A DNA stretch of 64,000 bases, from contig NC_092674.1 in the NCBI RefSeq assembly GCF_964355755.1, positions 15,195,001 to 15,259,000 of the forward strand. The letters are read 5' to 3'. The notes beneath the pieces are model-generated. The model worked only from the letters and a program-made list of their open reading frames with translations, did no database searches and was not told the DNA's origin. Origin of the DNA: Antedon mediterranea. Lineage: Eukaryota > Echinodermata > Crinoidea > Comatulida > Antedonidae. The position numbers were made by a program, and so were the translations under genes. Shown here piece after piece: positions 45,948 through 56,177 of the stretch (the stretch's first letter is position 1; each line of letters opens with the position of its first letter).

Positions 45948-47576
45948 TGTTAGTTATGTTGCCTCTTCCCAGTCAACCATTATCTGCAAGATTTGCTGGT
46001 CCTTACAAAGTACTAAAAAGAGTAGGAGAAGTTGACTATGTGTTAGATACTCCAGATAGGCGTAAGAAGAAGCGACTGTGTCATATAAACATGTTGAAAC
46101 CATACACAGCGAGAAATAATAGTGATACCTGTACGTCAACACCAGTTGCGTGTGCTGTTGAAGAGAATTCTGAAGAGTTTGGCGATCCTGATACATGTGT
46201 TAAGATCAGTAATTCAGATGTTCTTGCAAACATTGAAGAGAAAGTTGGTCATTTATCTCGTGATCGTAAGGTTGAAATTGTTAGTTTGATATTTGGAAAT
46301 CTGCAGTTGTTTTCGGATGTTCCAGGTCGAACGAACTTAGTGGAGCATGATGTTAAGACAGCTGATTGTTCACCAATAAAACAAAATCCATATAGAGCAA
46401 ATCCGTTCAAGATGAAGATATTACAAAATGAGATTGATTACATGATTAAGAATGATATAATCGAGCCTAGTTGCAGTGCTTGGAGTTCTCCATGTATATT
46501 AGTTCCGAAGCCAGATAAATCGTATCGTTTTTGTACTGATTATCGGAAGGTTAATGCTAAATCTACTACAGATTCATATCCCATACCGAGGATAGACGAC
46601 TGTATTGATCGTGTGGGTAGTGCTAAGTTTGTCAGTAAATTTGATCTTCTAAAGGGTTACTGGCAAATTCCTTTAACCGAGCGAGCGAAAGAAGTGTCAG
46701 CTTTTGTAACTCCCATGGGTCTTTATCAGTATAAAGTCATGCCATTTGGTTTAAAGAATGCACCAGCCACGTTCCAGAGATTGGTTAATGGTATAATTTC
46801 AGGGTTGGAGGGCTGTGAAGCTTATATAGACGATTTGGTTGTTTATAGTGATACATGGGATGTCCATGTGCAGAGAATTAAGGCATTGTTTGAAAGGTTG
46901 ACAGCTGCAAAGTTGACAGTAAATTTGGTGAAAAGCGAGTTTTCCTGTGCAGAAATTGTGTTCTTAGGTCATAAAGTTGGTTGCGGAAAAGTGAAACCAT
47001 TAAGTGCTAAGATTAAGGCAGTCTGTGATTTCCCAGTTCCAAAGAGTAAGCAGGAGTTAATGCGGTTCCTGGGAATGGCTGGGTTTTATCGACGTTTTTG
47101 CAGAAGTTTCTCAACGCTTGTAGCTCCATTAACGAATCTGCTGAAAAAGAATGCGAGCTTTGTGTGGTTGGAGGAATGCAATAATGCGTTCATTAAAGTT
47201 AAAGCGATGTTATCAAACGAACCGGTGTTGATGGCTCCACAATTTGATAAACAGTTCTCGTTAATGATTGATGCCAGTGATGTTGGTTCTGGTGCTGTGT
47301 TGACGCAAACAGACGAGAACGGTGTTGACAAGCCTGTGTGTTTCTACTCCAGAAAATTCAACCTGCATGAGAAACGTTATTGAAGTGTATCTTGGATCTA
47401 CTCCGTTTCCAATTATAGTTTGGACTGACCACAACCCATTAACGTTCTTGGCAAGAATGAAGGACAAGAATCAACGCCTGTTGAGATGGAGCTTAGCAGT
47501 TCAAGAAATGAATTTGGAAATTCATCATATCAGAGGAAAAGACAATGTTGTAGCTGACGCTTTGTCAAGAGTTTAG
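45948..47576 (+). pseudogene. Ty3/gypsy (Gmr1-like) GPY/F-reverse transcriptase-RNase H fragment, unit 3
   Basis: The best preserved of the three: one open frame of 478 codons from 45947 to 47383 covers GPY/F (LSARFAGPYKVLKRVG, LCHINMLKPY), linker, reverse transcriptase (YRFCTDYRKVN, YIDD at 46823-46834) and connection, up to the RNase H start (MIDASDVGSGAVL). The shared deletion then stops it at TGA 47381. The RNase H remainder (VWTDHNPLTFLARM, NVVADALSRV) is in another frame. The integrase catalytic core and gag are absent, so the fragment cannot transpose alone. Confidence 0.9.
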
Positions 47577-48065
47577 ATAAAACATGCACGAAATGATTTT
47601 AAAAGTTTTGTTGATTTTAAGTGTGTTTATTTAATTATAATATGTTAGTTGTGATAGAGTGATGCATTAATGGCATACACGGATTTAAAGTAATTATAAC
47701 TTGTGAAATTTTAAAGAAGCAGTTGAAGTAAATTCATATCAACGACCTGTTAAAATAACTACTGTATAAGAAAAGATTTAAGATGTTATAGTAAACAGTT
47801 ATAAGTTTAATCATATCAAACTTTCTTTAAGTGGGGGTGTGTGATGGGTTTGTCACACGGAAGTGAGCCCTCTAGAGTAAAAGAGGGAGATGAATAAAGA
47901 TGGACGACAACTACAACGTGTTTTTTTATGTTCTTATTGTTGGTTTCAGTTAAATATTAAGATTGTAAAGAAAGGATGCTATATGAGCATGAGGTAAGTG
48001 TGCCTTAAAGTGAAAGATACAAATATGGTAATACAAACGTTGAAATGAATAAAGATATATATACA
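47577..48065 (+). repeat. Gypsy 3' region and LTR-like end, unit 3
   Basis: Polypurine-like tract then TGTGATGGG starting at 47840, as in the other units. The T-run after it is 16 long. Confidence 0.55.
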
Positions 48066-48145
48066 GAATTGATCTAGCGTTTTTTTTTTTTTTTTAAACT
48101 CATTAAGTATGAAAAAATTGCGTTTTTGTTTGTCCTTTTTGTAAG

Positions 48146-48348
48146 CCTACATTGTTTTTTCTGAATTTCGGACATTACGTCATTATGACATCGTGACGTC
48201 ATTCTTGTACACTCGTTCTACTTCCGGGACTGCACACGTGTGAACCGCGATGCTGGTTTGGTATTCTTTTTCATTGCGATCCTTTCATCAACCGATACAT
48301 AATTCAATAGCCTAAAATATTTTCGATTAATTCTGGTCTTTATTCAAC
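48146..48348 (+). promoter_or_regulatory. Putative promoter of the THAP transposase, unit 3
   Basis: TGACGTCA at 48194-48201. An 11 bp deletion (GCCCCACCCAC) removes the GC-box-like stretch present in units 1 and 2. Confidence 0.4.
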
Positions 48349-51300
48349 ATGCGCTGTGTGGCGTATGGTTGCAGCAAAACCCATGCTGATGGGGTAAGTT
48401 TTCACGTGTTTCCGAAGGAGGTAAAATTGCGGAGGGAATGGACTTTAGCTACCCAAAAAACCAGAAAGGATTGGAAGCCTAGTAAATACTCGGCGTTATG
48501 TAGCGACCATTTTGAACTCGAATGCTTCGAAGAGAAGGCCCGGTTTGGGAGTGAGCTCGGCGTAAGTGGCAAAATAAACAAACGGTTAAAGCCAAATATG
48601 AAGCCAACGATATTTGTGAAGCCTAAAAGTAAAACATCAAGTCAAAGTGTTAAAAAAAAACGAAGATCTACCGCCTATGAAAAAAGGGAGCACAACAGGG
48701 TAAGTCAATTATTGTAGGCCTTTCTTCTATTGTTTTCGCCCCGTTCGGCGTTCGTAATTTTATTTTATTCTAATAAACAAGTCACATGACTGACTACATC
48801 AATCATTCCCATCTTAAAATATTATTACTACATTATTCAAGCCTTAGCTTTACTTGACTTGACTAAATTACTAGTACTACTCACTCAGGCGAAAACTGTA
48901 TTATTTAATTATTGTTGAAATTTAGTGGTGATTGTATTTGCCCATGGAGTTATAAAGCTAATTTTATAACTCCATGATTTGCCTAAGCCTACATAATTCT
49001 ATAATTGTTGGTTGGTTTTCTAGGTTCTTCAATCAATACTCATTAATTCCCTCTATGGACAAGAGTGAAAGTTGCGAAACAGACAACGAAGTGCCGGTGA
49101 TGATGGATATGCAACTTACAGCTGAAAAAGAAACACAAGTAAGTCCTTTTTCCAAACACAATTTGGAAATTTCATTTGAGAAATAACTATTTTGAATTAA
49201 AATTGAATTGAAATTATTTTTAGTTTCATTCTGGTCACATTATTATTTTAAAATTTCTTGAGAATGTACAAATTTAATATTGAATATTATACAGTACTAA
49301 TAATCTGTATTTTCTTTTAGACAACCGAACTAACGGTAGTACACTGTGCCTGTTGTAGTCATGCCAAACCAAAGATAAAATTGAAGAATTCAAGCTTTCA
49401 ATGGGGACGTCCTAAAATGATGGATAAAGGTTTGTACAACACCAGATATTTTATAAAATACCAGAATAAAAAAAAATGTTTTATAATAATTATAATTATT
49501 TCTATTTAATTGGAAATAGTCAATCAAGGACATTATCCATACAGAATAAAACACAAGATGATTTCTATTGGGCTGTCAAGTAAAGCAATCAAACTATACA
49601 GCAACCAATTATAAATACCCTATATTCAACTAACATGCCTGTTCTATGTATTTTAAATATAGGAAATCAGATATTTCCTGTGGAAGAAGTGAGACAACTG
49701 CCTGAGAAACAAACGAACATAGAGCCAGATTCAGATTTTAATGAAGAGACGGACAGTGAGGAAGACGAAAGTGATGCTGAACCCTGTTATGATGACGAAA
49801 AGCAAGATCCTGATTACATTCCTTGTGATGATGATGAGGATGCTGACAATATTGAAATAAATGCGCAAGTAATTTTCATATTACATATTATCTTGATTAA
49901 ATGTTTTTATTTTTTAAAATTCTGTTGTAATACTGCTACTGTATATAAATTAAAAAAAGGCCCTCTGTTCATTTTTTTAGTACACCACCTGATGTATACA
50001 GAGGACGCAAGTACCTGGTATGTGAAAATGAATTGCTGGCCGCTTTTAATACTTGCGTAATGTGCGGTCATCCATCAACAAGCAGGATTGCATCAACAAT
50101 TGGGACATTTTGTCGGGTGAAGCAGGAATGCATCAATTGTGATTTCCAACGAATATGGAGTAGTCAACCATTCATAAAGAATGTGCCAGCTGGCAATTTA
50201 CTGCTCTCGGCTGCAATTTTGATGTCCGGGAGTTCTGTAACCAAGAGCTTGCGCCTTTTTAGTCACCTAAAGATGGTAGCCATTTGTAGGAAAACTTTCA
50301 ACGAGCATCAAAAGATGTATTTACTGCCAAGTATCCGACAAGTCTGGAGGAACCACCAAGAGAAGGCAATTACCAATTTGAAGGAAGATGAGAGCGTTGT
50401 TTTGGGAGGAGACGGTAGGGCAGATTCTCCAGGGCACTCTGCCAAATATGGCAGCTACACTATGATGGACCTGAAGCTAAATAAAATTATAGAGATACAA
50501 ATTGTTCAGGTACTTTCTCATTACATAATAGCTGTATACAAAGATACTAACCTACAAATTTTTCCCTTTGAAACCAAATAATTACTTTAAACTATTTTTT
50601 ATTAAATAAGCATATTTATTCTATTACAGTCGAATGAAGTTGGTAGTAGCTATCATATGGAAAAGGAAGGGCTGATATGGGCAGTCAATTTCTTAAAAGA
50701 AAATAACATAGCAATATCAACCTTGGTGACGGACCGGCATTGCCAAATAAAAAAATGGGTGCGGGAAAACCTACCAGATACAAAACACAAGTTTGACCTC
50801 TGGCATATTGCAAAAGGTAAATACATTTCAATTAAATTGTTTTTCAAAAAAGCACAACTTTAATTTAATTATTCAATTTTGTTAAATTATTTATTTTATT
50901 TTATTAGGGGTTTCAAAGAAGCTTGAGGCAGTGGCAAAGCTGATTAGTGGTAAAGATGTTAAGCCATGGATCCACAGCATAAGCAACCACATGTACTGGT
51001 GTGCAACTTCAACTGTGGATGGTGATGGCAAAATGATGCTTGCAAAGTGGAAATCAGTGGGGCAGCATATCCAAAATATACACACGGGCCATAGCGATGT
51101 GTTTAAAGAGTGTGAGCATGGCGAACTTCAGGGAAGAGAGCGAAAGAAGAAATGGATGACGACAGGTAAATTCATGACAATAATTAAACATAATTCTATT
51201 AAATAATAGACTATCAATTGTTGAACTGTTTTTAGGCTACAAATATCTGAATAGAATAGTCACCTAATATTACAACTACCTAATCAATTACCTTACTTTT

Positions 51301-52167
51301 TACTGTACAGGTAGCGCAGCCCTACTTAAAACATTGGACGTCATAAACAATCCTCGGCTATGCAAAGATTTTGTTATGATGAGCGAGAAGTACCAAACTT
51401 CAAGACTCGAGGCTTTCTACTCAACCTTAAACCACTTCGCACCGAAGATGACGCATTTTTCATATTGGGGCCAGACATGCAGGCAAGTACTTCACAAATG
51501 TTCAAAACTTAGATAGTTAACGACAGTGACAAATTAATAAAATAAATAAAAACATAAGCCAAATTTTAAAGAAATGATATTTTTAGTCATTGAAGAGTTT
51601 GTGTGTAAACTTTAAAAAAAAAATTGTAAATAATGATTGATATTAATAACAATTAACTGATTACTGTATGATCTCAACAGAACATTTCTTGCAGGACTGC
51701 ATTATAATGAAAATTCCGATAGAGAACAAGCAATCACTGCAGAAGGAAAAGAACGCTTTTGTGTTGCCTTCCCAAAGTTCAAACATGGTGGATACAGTGT
51801 CAAAAAAGTGTACAAAGATCCAACGTATGGTGAGTTTTAAGCAAACACATTAAAAGAAAGTCAGATCCCAAAATAGAACAAATGTATAAATTTATTACTT
51901 AACACCAACATACTATACATAACATTCAGTGTTTTGATTTGAGTAGTTTCTTAATATGTACATAATTGTTTCACAGACTATGTTGATGAAATCATCCATC
52001 TGGTCAGACAAGAAAACCCCCCAAAGAGAAAACTTGGCGGTTACACCAGGGAAGGAGTTGAAATAGCAGTAAGGCGTATAAAAAATGGTGAATTGTCAGT
52101 GAGGTCGGCCATCAAACTGTATCAAATTCCGAAATCTACGCTATCGGACAAAGGAAGACCCCTGTAA
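48349..52167 (+). CDS. THAP-domain DDE transposase (Kolobok-like) with pipsqueak HTH fusion, unit 3
   Basis: Exons: 48349-48699, 49024-49138, 49321-49429, 49663-49864, 49981-50509, 50630-50816, 50908-51165, 51311-51482, 51681-51829, 51977-52167. Domain order and splice sites match unit 2, including both GC-AG introns and the doubtful exon 1 to 2 phase (9-A run). Differences from unit 2 are few: REW and KDWKPSK in the THAP domain where unit 2 has WEW and KDLKPSK, and PIENKQ-encoding bases in exon 9. It keeps Tyr after the presumed catalytic Glu. About 750 codons if spliced as shown. Whether it is expressed or active cannot be told from sequence. Confidence 0.8.
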
Positions 52168-52708
52168 TATCAAAACAGGGACCAAACCCATGGCTAACTG
52201 TCGCAGAAGAAAATAAAATTGTCGAATGGTTGAAGGGCATGGATAGGGTATGGCCGCACTCACTATAAGCTAAAAAATCATAAAGAGTGATGGCCGGGAC
52301 ACCCCTTTTAAAAACAACATGCCGGGATGGCAATGGCAACGCAACTTCATAAAACGCCACCCCGACCTGGTTGTGAGACTTCCAGAGTCCCTAGGAGTGG
52401 TGAGGGCTGGGGTCTCAAAAGAAAAGCTAGCGGGGTGGTTCGAAGAATGTCAACGTTTCATAGCAAAGGAAAAGATACAAGAAGCGTTTGCGGATCCGTC
52501 CTGTCTGAATAACTTTGATGAAACGGGCTTCCCTCTGGGTGTCAAGAACAAACGAGTGCTTGCGGCCAAGGATGCAAAGGATGTCTTTCAGCAGACATTG
52601 TTAACACGTCACCAAATAACAGTAGTAGGTGGCTGCAACGCTGCTGGGTCCTTTATACCACCCATAATTATATTTCCGGGAATACAATCCACTAAAAGAA
52701 TATCATAG
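52027..52708 (+). pseudogene. Pogo-like transposase N-terminal half, unit 3
   Basis: Identical in structure to the unit 2 fragment, with the open part at 52319-52708. It ends at the same TAG, so the loss of the C-terminal DDE half predates the tandem duplication. Confidence 0.75.
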
Positions 52709-52830
52709 AGCCAAAAAAAACGCGATACAATATATAAAATAGAGGGCGTCCGAATACGGAAACACACCTGTCCGAGTACATATACCAAATACTTTTTTTA
52801 AATAGATATTTATAACATCGAAGAATATTT

Positions 52831-53841
52831 AAAAGATTCTATAATTATTTTTTACGAGGTAAGTTACCTATAAAAATCAACTATCAATCAACTATATCTT
52901 CATCTATTAATGTCAACGCTGGTATACCTCAAGGATCCAACCTTGGGCCACTGTTATTCTCCATATACATAAATGATCTCCCCAATTGTTTATCGTACTC
53001 TTCAATGGATATGTTTGCTGATGATACCATAATTTACAATTCTAGCGATAAGGTAGACGATATTGTAACCAATCTTAATTTTGACTTGGATAAAATCTCC
53101 ACTTGGCTTCTAGCTAATAGTCTTGCGCTCAATACTAAAAAAACTGAAGTGATGGTAATTGGAACGCCACAAAGGCTTTCTTTACTCGGGCCTATAAATG
53201 TTTCTATTAGCAACTTACCTATCAAACAGGTTACCCAACATAAGCATCTTGGCATCATTCTTGACCATCATCTTACTTTTATTCCGCACGTTGATAAGTT
53301 GTGCAACAAATTAAGTTCCTCTATCTCCATCCTCGCCCGAACTCGAAAATTTGTCCACCAAGCTACATCTCTTATGTTATACAATGCTCTTGTCTTACCT
53401 CATATTGACTATTGTTGTTCTCTCTGGGGCTCACGAGCACCACTCGTTGCTAAAGTCCAGAAACTTCAAAATAGAGCTAAAAGAGTTATCTTGAAAGTTC
53501 ACCCTCATACCCCATCCCACCTTATTGATAACACCATTTCTATCTCATCCGTTTCTCAACGTTATCAGTTTCAACTTGGTTGTCTCGCCTATCGGGCTTC
53601 CATCAATACCGTTCCGGATTACATCAGTCGCATGTTAACCAGGACTCAGCCCGGAGGTCGACCTACTACCAGATCCATCTCTAATTGTAATTATTTTATT
53701 CCTCGACCTTCTTTAGAGATCTTTAAACAATGTTTCAGTTATAAAGCGCCTATGTATTTTAATATGATTCCTAAAATCATTCGACAATCTGAAAATGTTA
53801 TTTCCTTTAAACGTGAACTTAAACAATTTATTTCCAGTTAA
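52831..53841 (+). pseudogene. LINE-C reverse-transcriptase C-terminal half, intact 3' flank of the array
   Basis: Here the sequence truncated in units 1 and 2 continues: GIPQGSNLGPLLFSIYINDL, MFADDTIIYNSS (53011 on), then NTKKTEVMVIG, KHLGIILDHHLTFIPHVDKL, LVLPHIDYCCSLWGS and KLQNRAKRVIL, the successive post-palm blocks of CR1/Jockey-type LINEs. It is open from 53005 to the TAA at 53841. Endonuclease and the front of the reverse transcriptase are missing, as in a 5'-truncated insertion. Confidence 0.85.
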
Positions 53842-53853
53842 TATTGTTCGTAC

Positions 53854-53857
<4 letters not shown>

Positions 53858-53926
<69 letters not shown>
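53858..53926. repeat. (TA)n microsatellite
   Basis: About 69 bp of uninterrupted TA repeat in the 3' UTR of LINE-C. Confidence 0.97.
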
Positions 53927-53929
<3 letters not shown>

Positions 53930-54118
53930 TTTCTGTCAACGATTTTAACTTTTATATGAATTTTATATAATCATTGTCAATTTTTAAGCCTTTAATATAT
54001 TTTATGTCATTTTAATATTTAATATTTTATGTGTTGTACTGTATGTTTGTTTTATCGAGGGCCCTGAATGATCAGTTCTATTAGGAACTGGATAGGCTAC
54101 CCTCAGTAAATATGGTAA

Positions 54119-54149
<31 letters not shown>

Positions 54150-54150
54150 A
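53927..54150 (+). mobile_element. 3' UTR and (AAAT)n tail of LINE-C
   Basis: GGGCCCTGAATGATCAG and GGCTACCCTCAGTAAA precede eight AAAT repeats (54118-54150). The simple-repeat tail marks the insertion end. Confidence 0.8.
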
Positions 54151-54224
54151 AAATTGAATACATTTCCAACCAAATAAGTTTTTAATACCAAATTTTAATT
54201 TGTTCTTTTATTTCTGATGTAGGA

Positions 54225-54530
54225 AAAAAGTGTGGTACATCAGAACCTTAAAAAAGGAGTAAAGTTAATCTTCGGCCAAAATCAACAGTAACAGATGAGC
54301 AAATCTTGGAAAAATGTCTACTTTCTGATGTATTGGCAACAATAAAAAGAAATCCCTTGTTTGCGGACTCTGAGAATGAGAAAAGGCTGAGTGACTTTAT
54401 TGAACGTGTAGTGAAAACAACTGAGGAAGATAATGCAAGGCTAAGCAAGTTTTTAATAGACCTCTGTACTAAAATTATCAAGGTAATTGAAGACAAAAAT
54501 TGGCAGAGTCGAGTGATGTTTTGGGATTAG
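54225..54530 (+). other. Exon-like segment of unknown origin
   Basis: After TCTGATGTAG the sequence reads KKCGTSEP, a TAA, then STVTDEQILEKCLLSDVLAT and ENEKRLSDFIERVVKTTEED, helical and charged, open to 54530. A possible donor (AAG-GTAATT) lies at 54482. I do not recognise the family. It resembles one coding exon of a transposon or host protein with an early stop. Confidence 0.35.
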
Positions 54531-55057
54531 AAATTTAAAAACTGAATTATGATAAATTGAAGCTGTCATGGAAATTGATTCTTCAGCAAGAGTGTTCGCT
54601 GAAGAATGTGTCTTTAATAAATTTCGTCTACGGACAGTTGATAACGGAACTGTACAAAATAATCCTACCTTAAGTATGAAGTGCAGCTAACAACAGTGCA
54701 GTTTAATTTTTAAGCTTGTTTGAGGGTTTTTTGTTTTTTGTGATGCGCTTTGTTAAAAGAGCCATAAAAATCAAATAATAAAAAAAAATAATGGACATGG
54801 ACATTATGTCTTTTTTAAGTGTCTATTGTCTAGGTGTTTGTCTTTGAAAAAAAATCGTAAATTGAACGTCATGCTGAACGGACGTGTCTAATCGTAGCTC
54901 CGGGTTTATCACTAAGCTACTTCATTTCACTTGATTGTTCACTGATACAACAATAATTTACTCTGCTTTACATTGTTTCTCTACCTGTGCTATATATTTC
55001 TGAATATCTACTCTTGTTTTTTGTACGTTTTTAATCATTTGAGAAGCTAGCCCAGCT
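54531..55057. other. Spacer and possible 5' UTR of LINE-B
   Basis: No gene recognised. The last 150-200 bp before 55058 may be the LINE-B 5' UTR, but its start cannot be fixed. Confidence 0.4.
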
Positions 55058-55827
55058 ATGCCGAAAACAACTAAAGCGAATAAGGACCAATCACCTTACA
55101 CCAGCACAAAGGAAAATAGCGCAAATTCCAACCTTGATAGGAAGAATGCGGATAATGGCGGCCTAGCTGACGGTGAATTGGCGGACATAATACTCACTCA
55201 AATACAAAGTTTTTTCGATGATAATTCGGATATGATGTCTAACATTGCTACTAAGGTTACTACAATGATTAAAACACAACTGGCTGCAGATTTAACTGAG
55301 CAAATAGTCAAGGCCACAATTGATAGCCTAAATTCAAAACTTAACGATCAAAGTGATCGTATAAAAACACTAGAAGAAAAAATTCAGAAAATGGAGGATG
55401 ACATGACGAATCTGAACAATATTCCAGACGGAACTGCTTAATTTTATATGGCGTTCCCGAGCAAACAAACGAAAACACCGATAATAAGGTAATTGACATT
55501 ATTTCTAATAAACTATCTGTTACTGTACATCCTAAGGACATTGATAGAAGCCATAGGCTCGGTCCAGTACGCAATAAAAACCCAAGAGGTATTATAATCA
55601 AATTTAGTAACTATAACAAACGATACGAGGAATATAGAGCCAAGAAGTACCTACAGAACTCAAGATTGTACATTCACGAAAACTTGACAATAAAACGCTC
55701 TGGCCTTTTGAAGTAGGTCAAGCGCATGTTCAGTACAAACATTAAGGCAACGTGGACCCAGGATGGTAGGATACATGTTTTATCGAATTTGGACAAAAAA
55801 GTCTTGATTTTTAAACAATCAGTGTAG
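55058..55827 (+). pseudogene. LINE-B ORF1 protein gene (coiled coil and nucleic-acid-binding part)
   Basis: An ATG at 55058 opens a charged protein with a predicted coiled coil (DSLNSKLNDQSDRIKTLEEK, residues about 90-125). One frameshift near 55435 moves to LILYGVPEQ, KDIDRSHRLGPVR, PRGIIIKFSNY and YIHENLTIKRSGLLK, the RRM/C-terminal pattern of LINE ORF1 proteins, with a TAG at about 55714. It then continues to WTQDGRIHVLS and stops at 55827. Such proteins coat element RNA. ORF2 follows about 190 bp downstream on the same strand. Confidence 0.75.
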
Positions 55828-56177
55828 ATCAATCATATTTAATATCATTCGTTTATTTGTAGCTTAGTGTATCTCAAATTTTTTAACTTTTTAAGAACTT
55901 TTTTTAAAAATCTTTTTGAACTTTTTAGAACTTTTTTACTCCATTTAGTTAGTTGTTGTAGTATATATTTTTATATTTTTTTAACAAACTGTCTTGTTTT
56001 TAAATCATTTTTAACGTTTATGATAACGTAATTGACCAGGTCTGCTCTGCCTATGATGCAAACATTAATAATACGTATATTGCACCTAATGAAATCCATA
56101 CATTAGATACATTTAGTAATGACGCTTTTTCTTTGCTACATTTAAATTCCCGAAGTCTGCCTCTTCATTTTGATGAA

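Larger units (their letters stand above)
32194..52945. repeat. Tandem array of three 7.0 kb chimeric transposon units
   Basis: Unit 1 is 32194-38938 (its first 251 bp are missing), unit 2 is 38939-45947 (7009 bp) and unit 3 is 45948-52945 (6998 bp). Units differ by scattered substitutions and by small indels: 12 bp and one A in unit 1 exon 1, and 11 bp in the unit 3 promoter. Each unit runs gypsy pol and LTR, THAP transposase, pogo fragment, LINE start. The joint is identical in both internal junctions: the LINE sequence ...CAAGGATC(T/C)AACCTTG is followed directly by gypsy TGTTAGTTATG. After unit 3 the LINE continues instead, which marks the original flank. Confidence 0.95.

Noticed and set aside
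32194-52945. Array as pure assembly artefact
   Set aside because: Units differ by indels of 11, 12 and 1 bp and several substitutions, including a private stop at 40090. Copy number still needs long reads.
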